Below, piece after piece: positions 30,786-41,635 of a DNA stretch of 64,000 bases (positions are counted from its first letter, which is position 1; each line of letters begins with the position of its first letter). The stretch is from JAOUJD01 sp963841815. GTDB lineage: Bacteria; Pseudomonadota; Gammaproteobacteria; Burkholderiales; Burkholderiaceae_F. A program made the position numbers and the translations under genes. The stretch is taken from contig CAWJEE010000027.1 in assembly GCA_963841815.1 (NCBI GenBank), forward strand, positions 248,001 through 312,000, given 5' to 3'. The notes under the pieces are model-generated. The model searched no databases, was not told the origin of the DNA, and worked only from the letters and a program-made list of their open reading frames with translations.

Positions 30786-31983
30786 TCAGCGGGCGTCGAG
30801 ACCCCGATGGGCGTGCCGCACCGCGGGCAGCACCCACACGACGAGAGCGAGCGTCGCCAGCGCGACGAACGACGCGGCGAGCATGAAGGCGGCGGTCGCG
30901 CCTGAAGTCACCCACAGCCAGCCGAACACCGCCGAGGCCGGAAGCAGAAGCAGGCCCTTGGCGAGGTAGTACCAGCCGTACGCGGTCCCCAGCCGCTGCT
31001 GCGGCACCAGGTCCGCGATGAGCGCCCGTTCCGACCCCTCCGTGGCGGCCATGTAGACGCCGAGCAGGATGGCGGCCGGCCACATCAGGGTCACGTCGCT
31101 GGTCCAGCCCAGCACGACGAACAGCACGACGTGCAGCACCCAGCCGACCGTCAGCAGCGGCACGCGCCCGACGCGATCGGAGTGCGCCGACAGCGGCACC
31201 GCGAGAAGGGTCGACGTCGCCGCCACCACCGCCCACAGCAACGCGGCCTGCGCGACCGGCATGCCGAGGTCGTGCGCGCGCAGGATCACGAACGCGTTGG
31301 AGGCCTGCCCGAGCGTGAAGATCGAGATGGCGGCGAGCAGGCGCCGGAAGCCGGGCGGCAGGCCGCGCCAGGTCCAGTCCGGCCTGGCCGGCGCGGCCAC
31401 GGCACCGTCGCGCGGCTCCTTCACCGACACGGCGAGCGCGACGCACAGCGCTCCCGGCACGGCGGCCCACAGGAGGATGTCGCGCAACGGAATGTGCAGC
31501 GCCAGCAGGCCGGCGGCGAGCAGCGGACCGATGACGGCGCCGGCGTTGTCGAACGCGCGGTGCAGGCCGAACGCGATCCCGCGCCGTGCGGCCGGCACCG
31601 AACGCGCGAGCAGCGCGTCGCGCGGCGACGAGCGCAGGCCCTTGCCGAACCGGTCGAGCACGCGCAGCGTCAGCACCATGGGCCACGACGCCGCGAGCGC
31701 GAGCAGCGGCCGCGCCACCGCCGCGAAACCGTAGCCGACGACCATGAACAGCCTTGGCGCGCCGCACGCGGTCGTACCAGACGCCGGAGACGAGCTTCAG
31801 CAGCGCCGACGTCGCCTCGGCCGCGCCCTCGATGAGCCCGAGCGCGCGCGGACCGGCGCCGAGCACCGTCGCGAGGTACAGCGGCAGCAGCGGATAGACC
31901 AGTTCCGAGGCGGCGTCGTTCAGCAGGCTGATGAGGCCGAGGACCCACACGGTCGACGGCAGCGCGCGCAGCGCGTCGCGCAT
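30786..31983 (-). CDS. MFS transporter, frame-broken
   Basis: A major facilitator of about 398 residues. ATG 31983 gives MRDALRALPSTVWVLGLISLLNDAASELVYPLLP, typical of this MFS subgroup. The frame shifts near 31748 (after YDRVRRAK), and continues FMVVGYGFAAVARPLL, LRVLDRFGKGLRSSPRDALLA and nine further helices to the stop at 30786. One extra base accounts for it. Relatives are often annotated as drug or sugar-phosphate-like exporters, but the substrate is unknown. The ATG overlaps the stop of glnE (TGATG), so it is probably cotranscribed with glnE. Confidence 0.82.
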
Positions 31984-34823
31984 CAATCGACCCCGAAGAC
32001 GTCCGTCCACAGGCGCCGCACGGCGGCCGCCTGCGCTTCGACCTCCGCCGGCTCGACCCGTGCGCGCTCGGCGCCGTTCAGGCGCAGGCGGTGCTGCAGG
32101 GCGCGGAACGTGCGGTACGCGTCGGCGACTTCGCGTGCGAGCGTCATGTCGATCAGCCGCATGCCGCTGGCCATCTGCAGCAGCGCGATGTTGCCGAGGT
32201 TGCGCACGAGGTCGCCGTGGCGGTGCGAGTGCGCCAGCACCAGGTACTGGACGATGAACTCGATGTCGACCATGCCGCCGCGATCGTGCTTCAGGTCGAA
32301 CAAGGCGCTGGCGTTCGGGTGGCCGTCGAGCATCTTCTGGCGCATCGCCAGCACTTCGCTCTTCAGCTTCGTGAGATCGCGCTCCTGCGTCAGCACGTGG
32401 ACGCGCTCGGCCTCGAAGCGGTGGCCCAGTTCGAAATCCCCGGCGCAGTGGCGCGCGCGCGTCAGCGCCTGGTGTTCCCACACCCACGCGCCCATGCCGT
32501 CCTCGTTGCGCTGGTAGCGCGAGAACGCGTCGAGCGAGGACACCATCAGCCCGGCGTTGCCGTTCGGCCGCAGCCGCAGGTCGATGTCGAACAGGTTGCC
32601 CGACGAGGTCTGGGCCGTGAGCCAGGTGACCAGGCGGCGCGCGAGCACCGAGTAGACGTCGGGCGCATCCGGGTGGTCGTCGTCGAACAGGAAGATCAGG
32701 TCGAGGTCCGAGACATACCCGAGCTCCTTCCCGCCGAGCTTGCCGTACCCGATGACGGCAAAGCGCGGCACCTCGCGGTGCCGCTTGGCGATCGTCGCCC
32801 ACACGCGCTCCAGCGTGAGCCCGAGCGTGAAGTCGGCGAGCGCCGACAGGTGATCGGCGAGCCGCTCGACCGTCAGGCGGCCGTCGAGGTCGGCCACCAG
32901 CAGCCGCAGCACCTGGGCGTGGTGGACATCCCGCAGCAGGTTCATCTGCCGCTCCTGGTCGCCTTCGGCTTCGTCGAGCTGGCGCCGGACCAGGGCGGAC
33001 CATGCGGCCCAGTCGGGCTCGCGCTCGTGCAGCCGCTCGTCGAGCAGTTCGTCGAGCAGGATCGGATGGAGCACCAGGTAGTCAGCCGCCCAGCGGCTGG
33101 CCGCGAGCATGCGCATCACGCGCTCGAACGCGTGCGGGAACTGGTTCAGCAGCGTCACGTAGGTGTTGCGGCCGGCGATGACCTCGGCGAGCTGCGCGAA
33201 GCGCGCGAAGTGCTCGTCCGGACCGATGTCGTGCGCGGCGCTGGAGCCGTGCGACAGCTCGATCGCGGAAACGAGCGCCCGCTGCAGCAGGCGTTCGATG
33301 CCGGCGCGCGCGGCCGCGCTCGCGCCCTGCACGCGTCGCCCGTTCAGCACGCCGCGCAACCGCTGCGCCGTTCCGGGCGGATCGCGGAAGCCCTGCTCCT
33401 CCAGATGATCGACCAGGGGCGCGTCGTCGCCGTCGCCGGGCGTGTTCCACGACGCCGGCATCGGCGCCTGGCGCGTGGTCTCGGTCGGCTCGGAGAACAC
33501 GGAGTCGAACACGCCGTCGACGAAGTCCTGCACGGCCCGGTATTCGCCGAGCATGGCGTCGACGCTCGACGCGCCCAGGAGGCGTGCGACGCGCGCACGC
33601 GCCTCGCGGTCGGGCGGCAGCGCGTGGGTCTGCGCGTCGTCCACGTACTGCAGCGCGTGCTCGAGGTTGCGCAGGAACACATAGGACGTCGCGAGCCGGT
33701 CGCACGTGGCGGCCGGCAGCACGTCCTGGCGACCGAGCGTGGCCAGCGTCTCCAGGGTCGAGCGCGAGCGCAGGCCGGGATCGCGCCCGGCGCGGATGAT
33801 CTGGAACGCCTGCGCGATGAACTCGATTTCGCGGATCCCGCCGCGGCCGAGCTTGACGTTGTCGGCGCGCTCCTCGCGGCCGGCGTTGCGCCGGGAGCTC
33901 TCGGCGCGGATCAGTCCGTGCAGTTCGCGCAGCGCGTTGATCGCCCCGAAGTCGAGGTACTTGCGGAAGACGAAGGGCCGCACGACCGCGAAGATCGAGC
34001 CGGCCTGCCGATCGAACTGCGCGGACGACGCGAACACCGGCGCCGACACGACCCGCCCCTTCAGCCAGGCGAAGCGCTCCCACTCGCGCCCCTGGACCAT
34101 CAGGTACTCCTCGAGCATCGCGCTCGAGACCGCGAGCGGGCCCGCGTCGCCGTTGGGGCGCAGCCGCATGTCGACGCGGAACACGTAACCGTCGGCGGTG
34201 ACGTCCGAGATCGCCGGAATGACGCGGCGCCCGAGGCGGATGAAGAACTCGTGGTTGCTGAGCGGCCGGATGTCGCCGCCGCCGGGCAGCGGGCGCGTTT
34301 CGCCGTCCTCGTCGTAGACGAAGATCAGGTCGATGTCGGAGGAGACGTTCAACTCGCCACCGCCGAGCTTGCCCATGCCGATCACGAGCAGGTCCTGCGG
34401 CTCGCCGGCCTCGCTCGTCGGCACGCCGTGCACCTCGGCGAGATCGCGGGCGTGGACCGCGACCGCGCGCTGCACGGCCAGTTCGGCCAGCGCGGTGGTG
34501 GTCGACACGACCTCCGGCAGCCCGCAGGCGCCGGTGGCATCGCGCACGACCAGCGACGCGATCACGCGCCGGCGCAGCCGCCGCAGGTCCGCCGCCACGC
34601 GTTCCGGGGTTTCCGGCGCGACGACCCCGAGCTCGCGCGCCATGCGCGCCGCCGGCCAGCCTTGCTGCGCCCAGGCCGACAGCAGCTCCGATCGCCGCGC
34701 GTCGTCGGCGCCGGCCTCGCGCTGCAGCGTGCGCTCGACGAAGTGCGACAGCGACGGCACGTCGCGGGGTTCGACGCGCTCGCCCCGCCAGTCGCGCCCT
34801 GCCAGAAAGTCCGGATCTTTCAC
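31983..34823 (-). CDS. glnE: GlnE, glutamine synthetase adenylyltransferase/deadenylase
   Basis: A two-headed enzyme that adds and removes AMP on glutamine synthetase under control of PII. The 946-residue protein has two nucleotidyltransferase domains, with VIGMGKLGGGELNVSSDIDL at about residue 165 (N-terminal, deadenylylating) and VIGYGKLGGKELGYVSDLDL in the C-terminal adenylylating half, each with the G-D-x-D metal motif. Start at GTG 34823 (VKDPDFLAGRDW); the upstream frame has no similarity. The frame is intact for 2.8 kb despite many breaks in neighbouring genes. It is divergent from yhdP. Confidence 0.95.
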   Translation of the reverse strand: MKDPDFLAGRDWRGERVEPRDVPSLSHFVERTLQREAGADDARRSELLSAWAQQGWPAARMARELGVVAPETPERVAADLRRLRRRVIASLVVRDATGACGLPEVVSTTTALAELAVQRAVAVHARDLAEVHGVPTSEAGEPQDLLVIGMGKLGGGELNVSSDIDLIFVYDEDGETRPLPGGGDIRPLSNHEFFIRLGRRVIPAISDVTADGYVFRVDMRLRPNGDAGPLAVSSAMLEEYLMVQGREWERFAWLKGRVVSAPVFASSAQFDRQAGSIFAVVRPFVFRKYLDFGAINALRELHGLIRAESSRRNAGREERADNVKLGRGGIREIEFIAQAFQIIRAGRDPGLRSRSTLETLATLGRQDVLPAATCDRLATSYVFLRNLEHALQYVDDAQTHALPPDREARARVARLLGASSVDAMLGEYRAVQDFVDGVFDSVFSEPTETTRQAPMPASWNTPGDGDDAPLVDHLEEQGFRDPPGTAQRLRGVLNGRRVQGASAAARAGIERLLQRALVSAIELSHGSSAAHDIGPDEHFARFAQLAEVIAGRNTYVTLLNQFPHAFERVMRMLAASRWAADYLVLHPILLDELLDERLHEREPDWAAWSALVRRQLDEAEGDQERQMNLLRDVHHAQVLRLLVADLDGRLTVERLADHLSALADFTLGLTLERVWATIAKRHREVPRFAVIGYGKLGGKELGYVSDLDLIFLFDDDHPDAPDVYSVLARRLVTWLTAQTSSGNLFDIDLRLRPNGNAGLMVSSLDAFSRYQRNEDGMGAWVWEHQALTRARHCAGDFELGHRFEAERVHVLTQERDLTKLKSEVLAMRQKMLDGHPNASALFDLKHDRGGMVDIEFIVQYLVLAHSHRHGDLVRNLGNIALLQMASGMRLIDMTLAREVADAYRTFRALQHRLRLNGAERARVEPAEVEAQAAAVRRLWTDVFGVD

Positions 34824-35010
34824 TCTTGTTCGCGGTCGAATCGGTCGATGGCTGTGAAGGTCGCTGTGATAGAGTGCCGCGGTCCCAGCAGGGTCTCCGT
34901 CCGACCGGACGCGCCAGGCCCGACCGGATCGGCGACCGGATCGATGCCCGCATTCTACGGAGCGCCTGCGCAGGTCCACTTGATGCCGTCCACATCCACT
35001 CCCTAGCCTC

Positions 35011-38000
35011 GTGTCCGATCAGCCGCGCCCGGATCCGTCGCCGCCGGGCGACGACCACCCGAGTCACCCGTCCCTCGCCGCCGAACTGAGTGCCACCGCG
35101 CACCGGGTCGAGCACGCCGTCGAGGAAAAGCTCGAACACGGCATCGAGGTCGCGGAGCAGACCATCGTCCGCCGCTTCGGCCTCGGCGCGCTGCGCGCGG
35201 TGCGCACGACGCTGCGGTTCGCGTTCTGGTCGCTGGTGGCGGCCTACTTCGCGTTCGGCGCGCTGCTGCTCGTCACCCGCTACTACGTGCTGCCGCGCAT
35301 CGACCAGTGGCGGCCGCAGATCGAGGACATCGCCGGCCGCGCGCTGCAGGGCACCGTCACGTTGGGCGGATCGAAGTCGGCTGGCGCGCCTTCAATCCGC
35401 ATCTGTCGCTCAGCGACGTGCAGGTCACCGGACCGCACGGCGGCCCGCCGCTCGCGCTGCCGCGAGCCGACGCCACCGTCTCGTGGCTCAGCCTGGTGCA
35501 GATGGAGCCGCGGTTCGTCGCGCTGCGCCTGCTGACGCCGGAGGTGTCCGTCGTTCGCCTGGTCGATGGCAATTTCACCGTCGCCGGCTTCGTCATCGAG
35601 CCGGGCAAGTCCGGATCCGAAGGAGTCGCCCGCGCTCGACTGGCTGCTCTCGCAGGACCGGGTCGTCGTCCGCGACGGCCACGTCGTGTATCGCGACGAA
35701 CGCGCCGAAGCGAGCCGATGCAGTTCGAGCTGAACGACGTGAACCTGGTCGTGAAACATTCGCTCGGCGCGCACACGATCGCGCTGCAGGCGCTGCCGAC
35801 CGCCGAGTTCGCCGGCCCGATCGACATTCGCGGGACGATGACGACCGGCGCGTTCGCGCGTCTGTCCGACGTGAGCCAGTGGAAGGGGCAGGCATTCGTC
35901 CAGCTCGACTTCGTCGACCTGGCACTGCTGTCGCGGCTGGTTCCCGTGCCGGTGCCGGTCGAGCAGGCGTACGGGGCGCTGCGCGTGTGGATGGGCTTCG
36001 ACGACGGCCACATTGTCCGCACGACGGCCGACGTCGCGCTGCAGGACGTGACGACGCGCCTCGCGAAGGAACTCGAGCCGCTGCGGCTCGCGTACCTGCA
36101 GGGCCGCTTCACGCAGCGCCAGTGGGGCGACGTGTGGCCGGTCGGCCGCGGCGGCCAGGAGTTCGGTCTCACGGGAACGACGTTTCGCACGGCCGACGGC
36201 CTGATCTTTCCGACCATGGACGTCAAGGTGCGCCGCACGCGCGCCGCCGGCAGTGAACCACAGCGCACGGCGATCGAGGCGTCGCGCGTCGATCTCGAGA
36301 GCCTCGACGCCGTGCTTGCGCACCTGCCGCTGCCGGGCGACCTGTACGACAAGGTTGCCCGGCATGCATTGCGCGGAACGCTGGCCGGGCTGTCGCTGGC
36401 GTGGAGCGGCGAGGCGGCCGCGACGGCCGACATCGCGCTGGAGGCGCGGTTCAGCGGCCTGTCGAGCGCGGCCCTGCCCGCGGCGGAGGATGCCGCATCG
36501 AAGGTCGGCGTGCCGGGATTCGAGAACCTCGGCGGCGCCGTGCGCATGGAAAAGGGAGCCGGCACGCTCGAACTCGCGGCGACCGACGCGGCGCTCGTGT
36601 TGCCCGGCGTCTTCGAGGAACCGCGGCTGCCGCTGAAGCAGCTGCTCGGGACCATCCAGTGGAAGCAGGGCGAAACGCTCGAAGTCCGCGCCGAGAACCT
36701 GCGGGCATCGAACGACGACATCGACGTGACGGCGAACGGCACGTACCGCACGGCGCCGTCGGGCCCGGGCTCGATCGACCTCGCGGGCCGCATCGTGCGC
36801 GCGAACGCGGAGGCCGCCCATCGGTACATCCCCACGGTGGTCGGCACGGGCGCGCGCACGTGGCTGCGGCACGCGCTCGTCAAGGGACGCCTGAACGACG
36901 CACCGTTCAAGCTCAAGGGCGACCTCGCGCACTTTCCGTTCACGAACCCGGCGGAAGGCGACTTCCGCATCGCCGGCCGCGTGACGGGCGCCACCCTGGA
37001 CTTCCTCCCAGGCGCAGCCGAACGGCGACGGCACGGCCGGCGGAACCGGGCAGCGTGTGGCCGATCCTCACCGACATCGACGCGGACCTCGTCTTCGAGC
37101 GCGCGTCGATGACGATCACCGCGCAGCGCGGCCGCGCCTACGGCGCGCGGATCGAGCAGGCAATGGCGCGCATCGCGCACCTCGGGCGGGACGCCACGCT
37201 CGACGTGAAAGGCCAGGTAGCCGGACCGCTGGCCGACCTGCTGCGCTACGCGAACGCCAGTCCGGTGAAAGGCTGGATCGGCGGGATCACCGACGGCGCC
37301 GAAGCGCAGGGCAACGCCCGGCTCGACCTCGGACTGCTGATCCCGCTGGGACACGCCGCGGACGCCAGGGTCAACGGCGCCATCGCGTTCCAGAACAACA
37401 ACCTCGCCCTCGCCGGCCTCCCGCCGTTCACGCGGACCAGCGGCACGCTGAATTTCCACGAGCGCGGCGTGCGCATCAACAACCTGTCGACCAACCTGCT
37501 CGGCGGTGCCGCGCGCCTCGACGCCTCGACGCGCGCCGACGGCGCACTGCTGTTCAACGCCGCCGGCTCGGCGACGCCCGCGGGGCTGCGCGGCGCGGTC
37601 CCCTTCGCGCCGCTGCAGCGCCTGCTCGACAAGTCAAGCGGGAGCGCGCGCTACCAGGCGGCGGTCGTCGTGAAGGACGGCACCGAGCTGCGCATCGACA
37701 GCGACCTCACCGGCCTCGCCATCGACGGCATCGCGCCGCTGCGCAAGTCCGCCGCCGAGAACCTGCCCTTCCGGATCGAGCGCACCACGCGCGCCGCGGT
37801 CGACGACCTGCAGGTGCAGGCCGGGCGCGCGCTCGGCGTCCGCATCGAACGCCGTCGCACGGACGCGACCGGCGAGCTGCGCTTCGACTCGGGGCGTGGT
37901 CGCGGTGAACGAGCCGGCCAACCTTCCGGAGCGGGGCTTGCTCGTCATCGCCACGCTGCCGCGCCTCGACGTCGATGCGTGGTCGAACCTGCTGGCGCCG

Positions 38001-39176
38001 GACTGCGCCGCCGGCACGTGGCGCCCGCCCGGCCGCGGCCGACGACGACCTGCACATCGACTTCATCGCGCTGCGCACCGACGAACTCGTCGTGCAGGGT
38101 CACACGGTGCGCAACCTGACGCTGGGCGCGACGCGGGAGGACGACGGCGGCTATGCGGCCAACGTGGTGTCGGACGGCGCGACCGGGATTCGTCGGCTGG
38201 CGCCCGGCCAGCGATCCGCAGTCGCTGGGGCAGATCACGGCACGACTGTCGCGGCTGGTGATCACCGCCAGGAAGGAAGCAGGAAGTCGTCGCGGTGCTG
38301 CGCGCGCCACCGAAGCAGATTCCCTCGCTGGAGAGTCAGCGTCGAGCAGTTCGAGCTGTCCGACATGAAGCTCGGGCGGCTCGACCTCGTCGCGCAGAAC
38401 ATCGGCAGCGGCGCGAGCGGCACCTGGCGGCTGCGTCGCCTCGACATCACGAATCCGGACATGACGTTCGCCTCCACCGGCGAGTGGGGCACGGCGCCGG
38501 CGGGCGGCAACCGCCGCATGCAGCTGAAGTTCACCATCGACGCCGCGGATGGCGGCGCCGCCCTGACCCGTATCGGCTACCCCGCCGCGCTGTCGCGCGG
38601 CACCGGCCGCATCGAGGGCGACGTCCAGTGGCTCGGCTCGCCGCTGGACATCGACTACCCGACGCTCGCCGGGCGCTTGAGCATCGCGATCGACGACGGC
38701 CGGTTCCTGAAGGTCGATCCGGGCAACGCCGCGCGCCTGCTCGCGCTGCTGTCGCTGCAGTCGATCGGTCGCACCCTCGCGCTCGACGGCGGTTCGCAGT
38801 TCGCCGAGGGATTCGCGTTCACGTCGATCCGCGCCGACGCCACGATCGACCGCGGCATCCTGAAGACCGACAACTTCCGGATGAGCGGCGCGAGCGCGGC
38901 GGTCCTGATGTCCGGCACGCTGGACCTGGGCAGGGAAACGCAGCAGCTGTCGATCGTGGTGCTGCCCGTGATCGACGCGAGCACCGCGGCGCTCGCGGTC
39001 GGCGTCGTCAACCCGGTGCTCGGACTGGGCACGTTCCTCGCCCAGTTCGTGCTGCGGGACCCGTTGTCACGGGCCTTCGCGCTCCAGTACGACGTCACCG
39101 GATCCTGGACCACTCCGACCATCACGCGCCAGACGCGCATCACGCCGTCGCCAGTCCAACGGAGGCCAACAAATGA
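35011..39176 (+). CDS. YhdP/TIGR02099-family AsmA-like giant envelope protein, many frame breaks
   Basis: An AsmA-superfamily protein, of the group thought to move phospholipids between inner and outer membranes. GTG 35011 gives an N-terminal cytoplasmic part, one membrane helix (about residues 72-92) and then long beta-rich repeats (for example WRAFNPHLSLSDVQVTG, SVWPILTDIDADLVFERASM, LKTDNFRMSGASAAVLMSGTLDLGR). Total about 1,388 codons, normal for the family. The protein is continuous only if the frame changes at about 35370, 35630, 37020, 37900, 38020, 38200, 38290-38330 and close to the end. The proposed stop TGA 39174 overlaps the nitrilase ATG. The number of breaks suggests locally poor sequence, although a decaying gene is possible. 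Confidence 0.82.
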
Positions 39177-39998
39177 CCCTCACCGCCCGCGTCGCCGCCG
39201 TGCAGATGGTTTCGAGCACGCGCGTCGAGGACAACCTGAACGCCGCCGCCGCGCTGATCGAGGAAGCGGCGGGCACCGGCGCGCAGCTCGTCGCGCTGCC
39301 CGAGTACTTCTGCCTGATGGGCCAGCGCGACAGCGACAAGGTGGCGCTGCGCGAGCCGGACGGCCGTGGTCCGATCCAGGACTTCCTCGCGGACCAGGCA
39401 CGCAGGCACGGCATCTGGCTGGTCGGCGGCACGCTGCCGCTGGAAGCGCCCGAGCCCGACCGCGTGATGAACTCGGTGCTCGTCTACGGCCCCAGCGGCG
39501 ATCGCGTCGCGCGCTACGACAAGATCCACCTGTTCCGCTTCACGAAAGGCGACGAGACCTACGACGAAGCGCGGACGATCGCGCCCGGCAGCGCCGTGTC
39601 GACCTTCGTGTTCGCGCCGGCAGGGCGGCCCGCGCCTCACGGTCGGGCTGTCGGTCTGCTACGACCTGCGCTTTCCCGAGCTCTACCGGGCGATGCCGCG
39701 GCCGGACCTGATCCTGGTGCCGGCCGCGTTCACCGCGACGACCGGCAAGGCGCACTGGGAAATCCTCCTGCGCGCACGCGCGGTCGAGAACCTCGCGTAC
39801 GTGCTCGCGCCGGCCCAGGGAGGCCAGCACGAGAACGGCCGGGCGACCTACGGCCACTCGATGCTGATCGACCCGTGGGGCACCGTGCTGGCCAATCGCC
39901 CTGACGGGCCTGGGGTTGTGTTCGGCGACATCGACCCGCAGTTGATCGCTGCGTGCCGCGCGTCGCTGCCGGCCCTCGAGCACCGAACCCTCTGCTGA
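39173..39998 (+). CDS. Carbon-nitrogen hydrolase (Nit1/deaminated glutathione amidase-like), frame-broken
   Basis: A nitrilase-superfamily amidase of about 274 residues. It has the catalytic Glu in VALPEYFCLMG, Lys in RYDKIHLFRF and Cys in SVCYDLRFPELYR. The latter triad member is in another frame after a one-base shift near 39630. Later AVENLAYVLAPAQGGQHENGR and YGHSMLIDPWG support the Nit1/YafV-like branch, which repairs deaminated glutathione; other amidases are possible. ATG 39173 overlaps the yhdP stop, and tldD follows after 53 bp. Confidence 0.88.
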
Positions 39999-40051
39999 GC
40001 GCGCGTCCGTACAATCGCGCCTCCCTTGCCGCCCTTGCCGACCGGACACCG

Positions 40052-41512
40052 ATGAAGCCTTCCGATCCCGCCCTCGACCGCCTGGCCGTCGCCAAGCAGA
40101 TGCTGCTCGACCCGTACGGCCTGGACGAGGCGAAGCTGCAGCGCTCGCTGGCGTCGATCTTCGAGCACCGTGCCGATTACGCCGACCTGTACTTCCAGTA
40201 CACGCGCTCGGAGTCGTATTCGCTCGAGGAAGGCATCGTCAAGAGCGGCAGCTTCGACATCGAACAGGGCGTGGGCGTGCGCGCGGTCGTGGGCGACAGG
40301 ACCGCGTTCGCCTACTCGGACGACATCTCGCTCGACGCGCTCGCCGAGGCGGCGGTGTCGGCGCGCTCGATCGCGCGCCACGGCGCCGGCAAGGTCAAGG
40401 TCGCGCCGAAGATGTCTTTGCGCGCGCAGCCGACGCTCTATGGCGCGCACGATCCGGTGGCGTCGCTCGACGCAGCCGCGAAGATCCGGATGCTCGAAAA
40501 GGTGGAACGGCTCGCGCGTGCGCGCGACAGCCGGGTGAAGCAGGTGATGGCCAACCTCGGCGCGGAGTACGACGTCGTGCTGGTCGCGCGCAGCGACGGC
40601 GTGCTCGCGGCCGACGTGCGTCCGCTGGTGCGGCTGTCGGTCAACGTGATCGTCGAGGACGGCGGCCACCGCGAGCAGGGATTCTCCGGCGGCGGCGGAC
40701 GTTACGACCTCGCCTACTTCGACGACGCGCTGCTGGCCGACTACGCGAACAAGGCGGTCGACCAGGCGCTGGTGAACCTCGTGGCGAAGCCGGCCCCGGC
40801 GGGGATCATGCCGGTCGTGCTCGGACCCGGCTGGCCCGGCATCCTGCTGCACGAGGCGATCGGCCACGGACTCGAAGGCGACTTCAATCGCAAGGGGTCG
40901 AGCGCGTTCGCGGGCAAGGTCGGCCAGCGCGTGGCGTCCAGGGGCGTGACCGTCGTCGACGATGGCACGCTCGCCAACCGGCGCGGATCGCTGAACGTCG
41001 ACGACGAAGGCAACCCGACGCAGAACACGGTGCTGATCGAGGACGGCGTGCTGCGCGGCTACATCCAGGACTCGCTGAACGCGCGCCTGATGAAGGTGCC
41101 GGTGACAGGCAACGCCCGCCGCGAATCGTTCGCGCACCTGCCGATGCCGCGCATGACGAACACGTACATGCTGGCCGGCGACAAGGACCCGGACGAGATC
41201 GTGCGCTCGGTGAAGAAGGGCCTCTACGCCACCAACTTCGGCGGCGGCCAGGTCGACATCACGAACGGCAAGTTCGTGTTCAGCATGGCCGAGGCGTACA
41301 TGATCGAGAACGGGAAGATCACCCACCCGGTCAAGGGCGCCACGCTGATCGGCAACGGGCCGGACGCGCTCACGCGCGTGACGATGATCGGCAACGACAT
41401 GGGCCTCGACCCCGGCATCGGCACCTGCGGCAAGGACGGCCAGAGCGTTCCGGTGGGCGTGGGCCAGCCGACGCTGCGCATCGAAGGCCTGACCATCGGC
41501 GGCACCGCGTAG
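40052..41512 (+). CDS. tldD: TldD, metalloprotease subunit
   Basis: TldD forms a zinc protease with TldE that degrades peptides and matures some ribosomal peptides. The 486-residue protein has the zinc motif H267-E-A-I-G-H272 followed by GLEGDFNRKGSSAFAGK. The N-terminal cone region reads FQYTRSESYSLEEGIVKSGSF, and the C-terminal GTCGKDGQSVPVGVGQPTLRI carries the third ligand region. Start at ATG 40052; TACAAT at 40010-40015 may be its -10. tldE/pmbA is not in the window. The frame is intact. Confidence 0.96.
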   Translation: MKPSDPALDRLAVAKQMLLDPYGLDEAKLQRSLASIFEHRADYADLYFQYTRSESYSLEEGIVKSGSFDIEQGVGVRAVVGDRTAFAYSDDISLDALAEAAVSARSIARHGAGKVKVAPKMSLRAQPTLYGAHDPVASLDAAAKIRMLEKVERLARARDSRVKQVMANLGAEYDVVLVARSDGVLAADVRPLVRLSVNVIVEDGGHREQGFSGGGGRYDLAYFDDALLADYANKAVDQALVNLVAKPAPAGIMPVVLGPGWPGILLHEAIGHGLEGDFNRKGSSAFAGKVGQRVASRGVTVVDDGTLANRRGSLNVDDEGNPTQNTVLIEDGVLRGYIQDSLNARLMKVPVTGNARRESFAHLPMPRMTNTYMLAGDKDPDEIVRSVKKGLYATNFGGGQVDITNGKFVFSMAEAYMIENGKITHPVKGATLIGNGPDALTRVTMIGNDMGLDPGIGTCGKDGQSVPVGVGQPTLRIEGLTIGGTA

Positions 41513-41635
41513 CACCGCGCGCCTCCGATGAACGCGGCTCGCCGGGGCGGGCCGTCGCTTCCTGATTCCCCGGGTTGCCGCACCGCGCGGTTCGGTGCTA
41601 CACCGTCCGCCCAGCACCGGCGTCCGGAACCGCGC

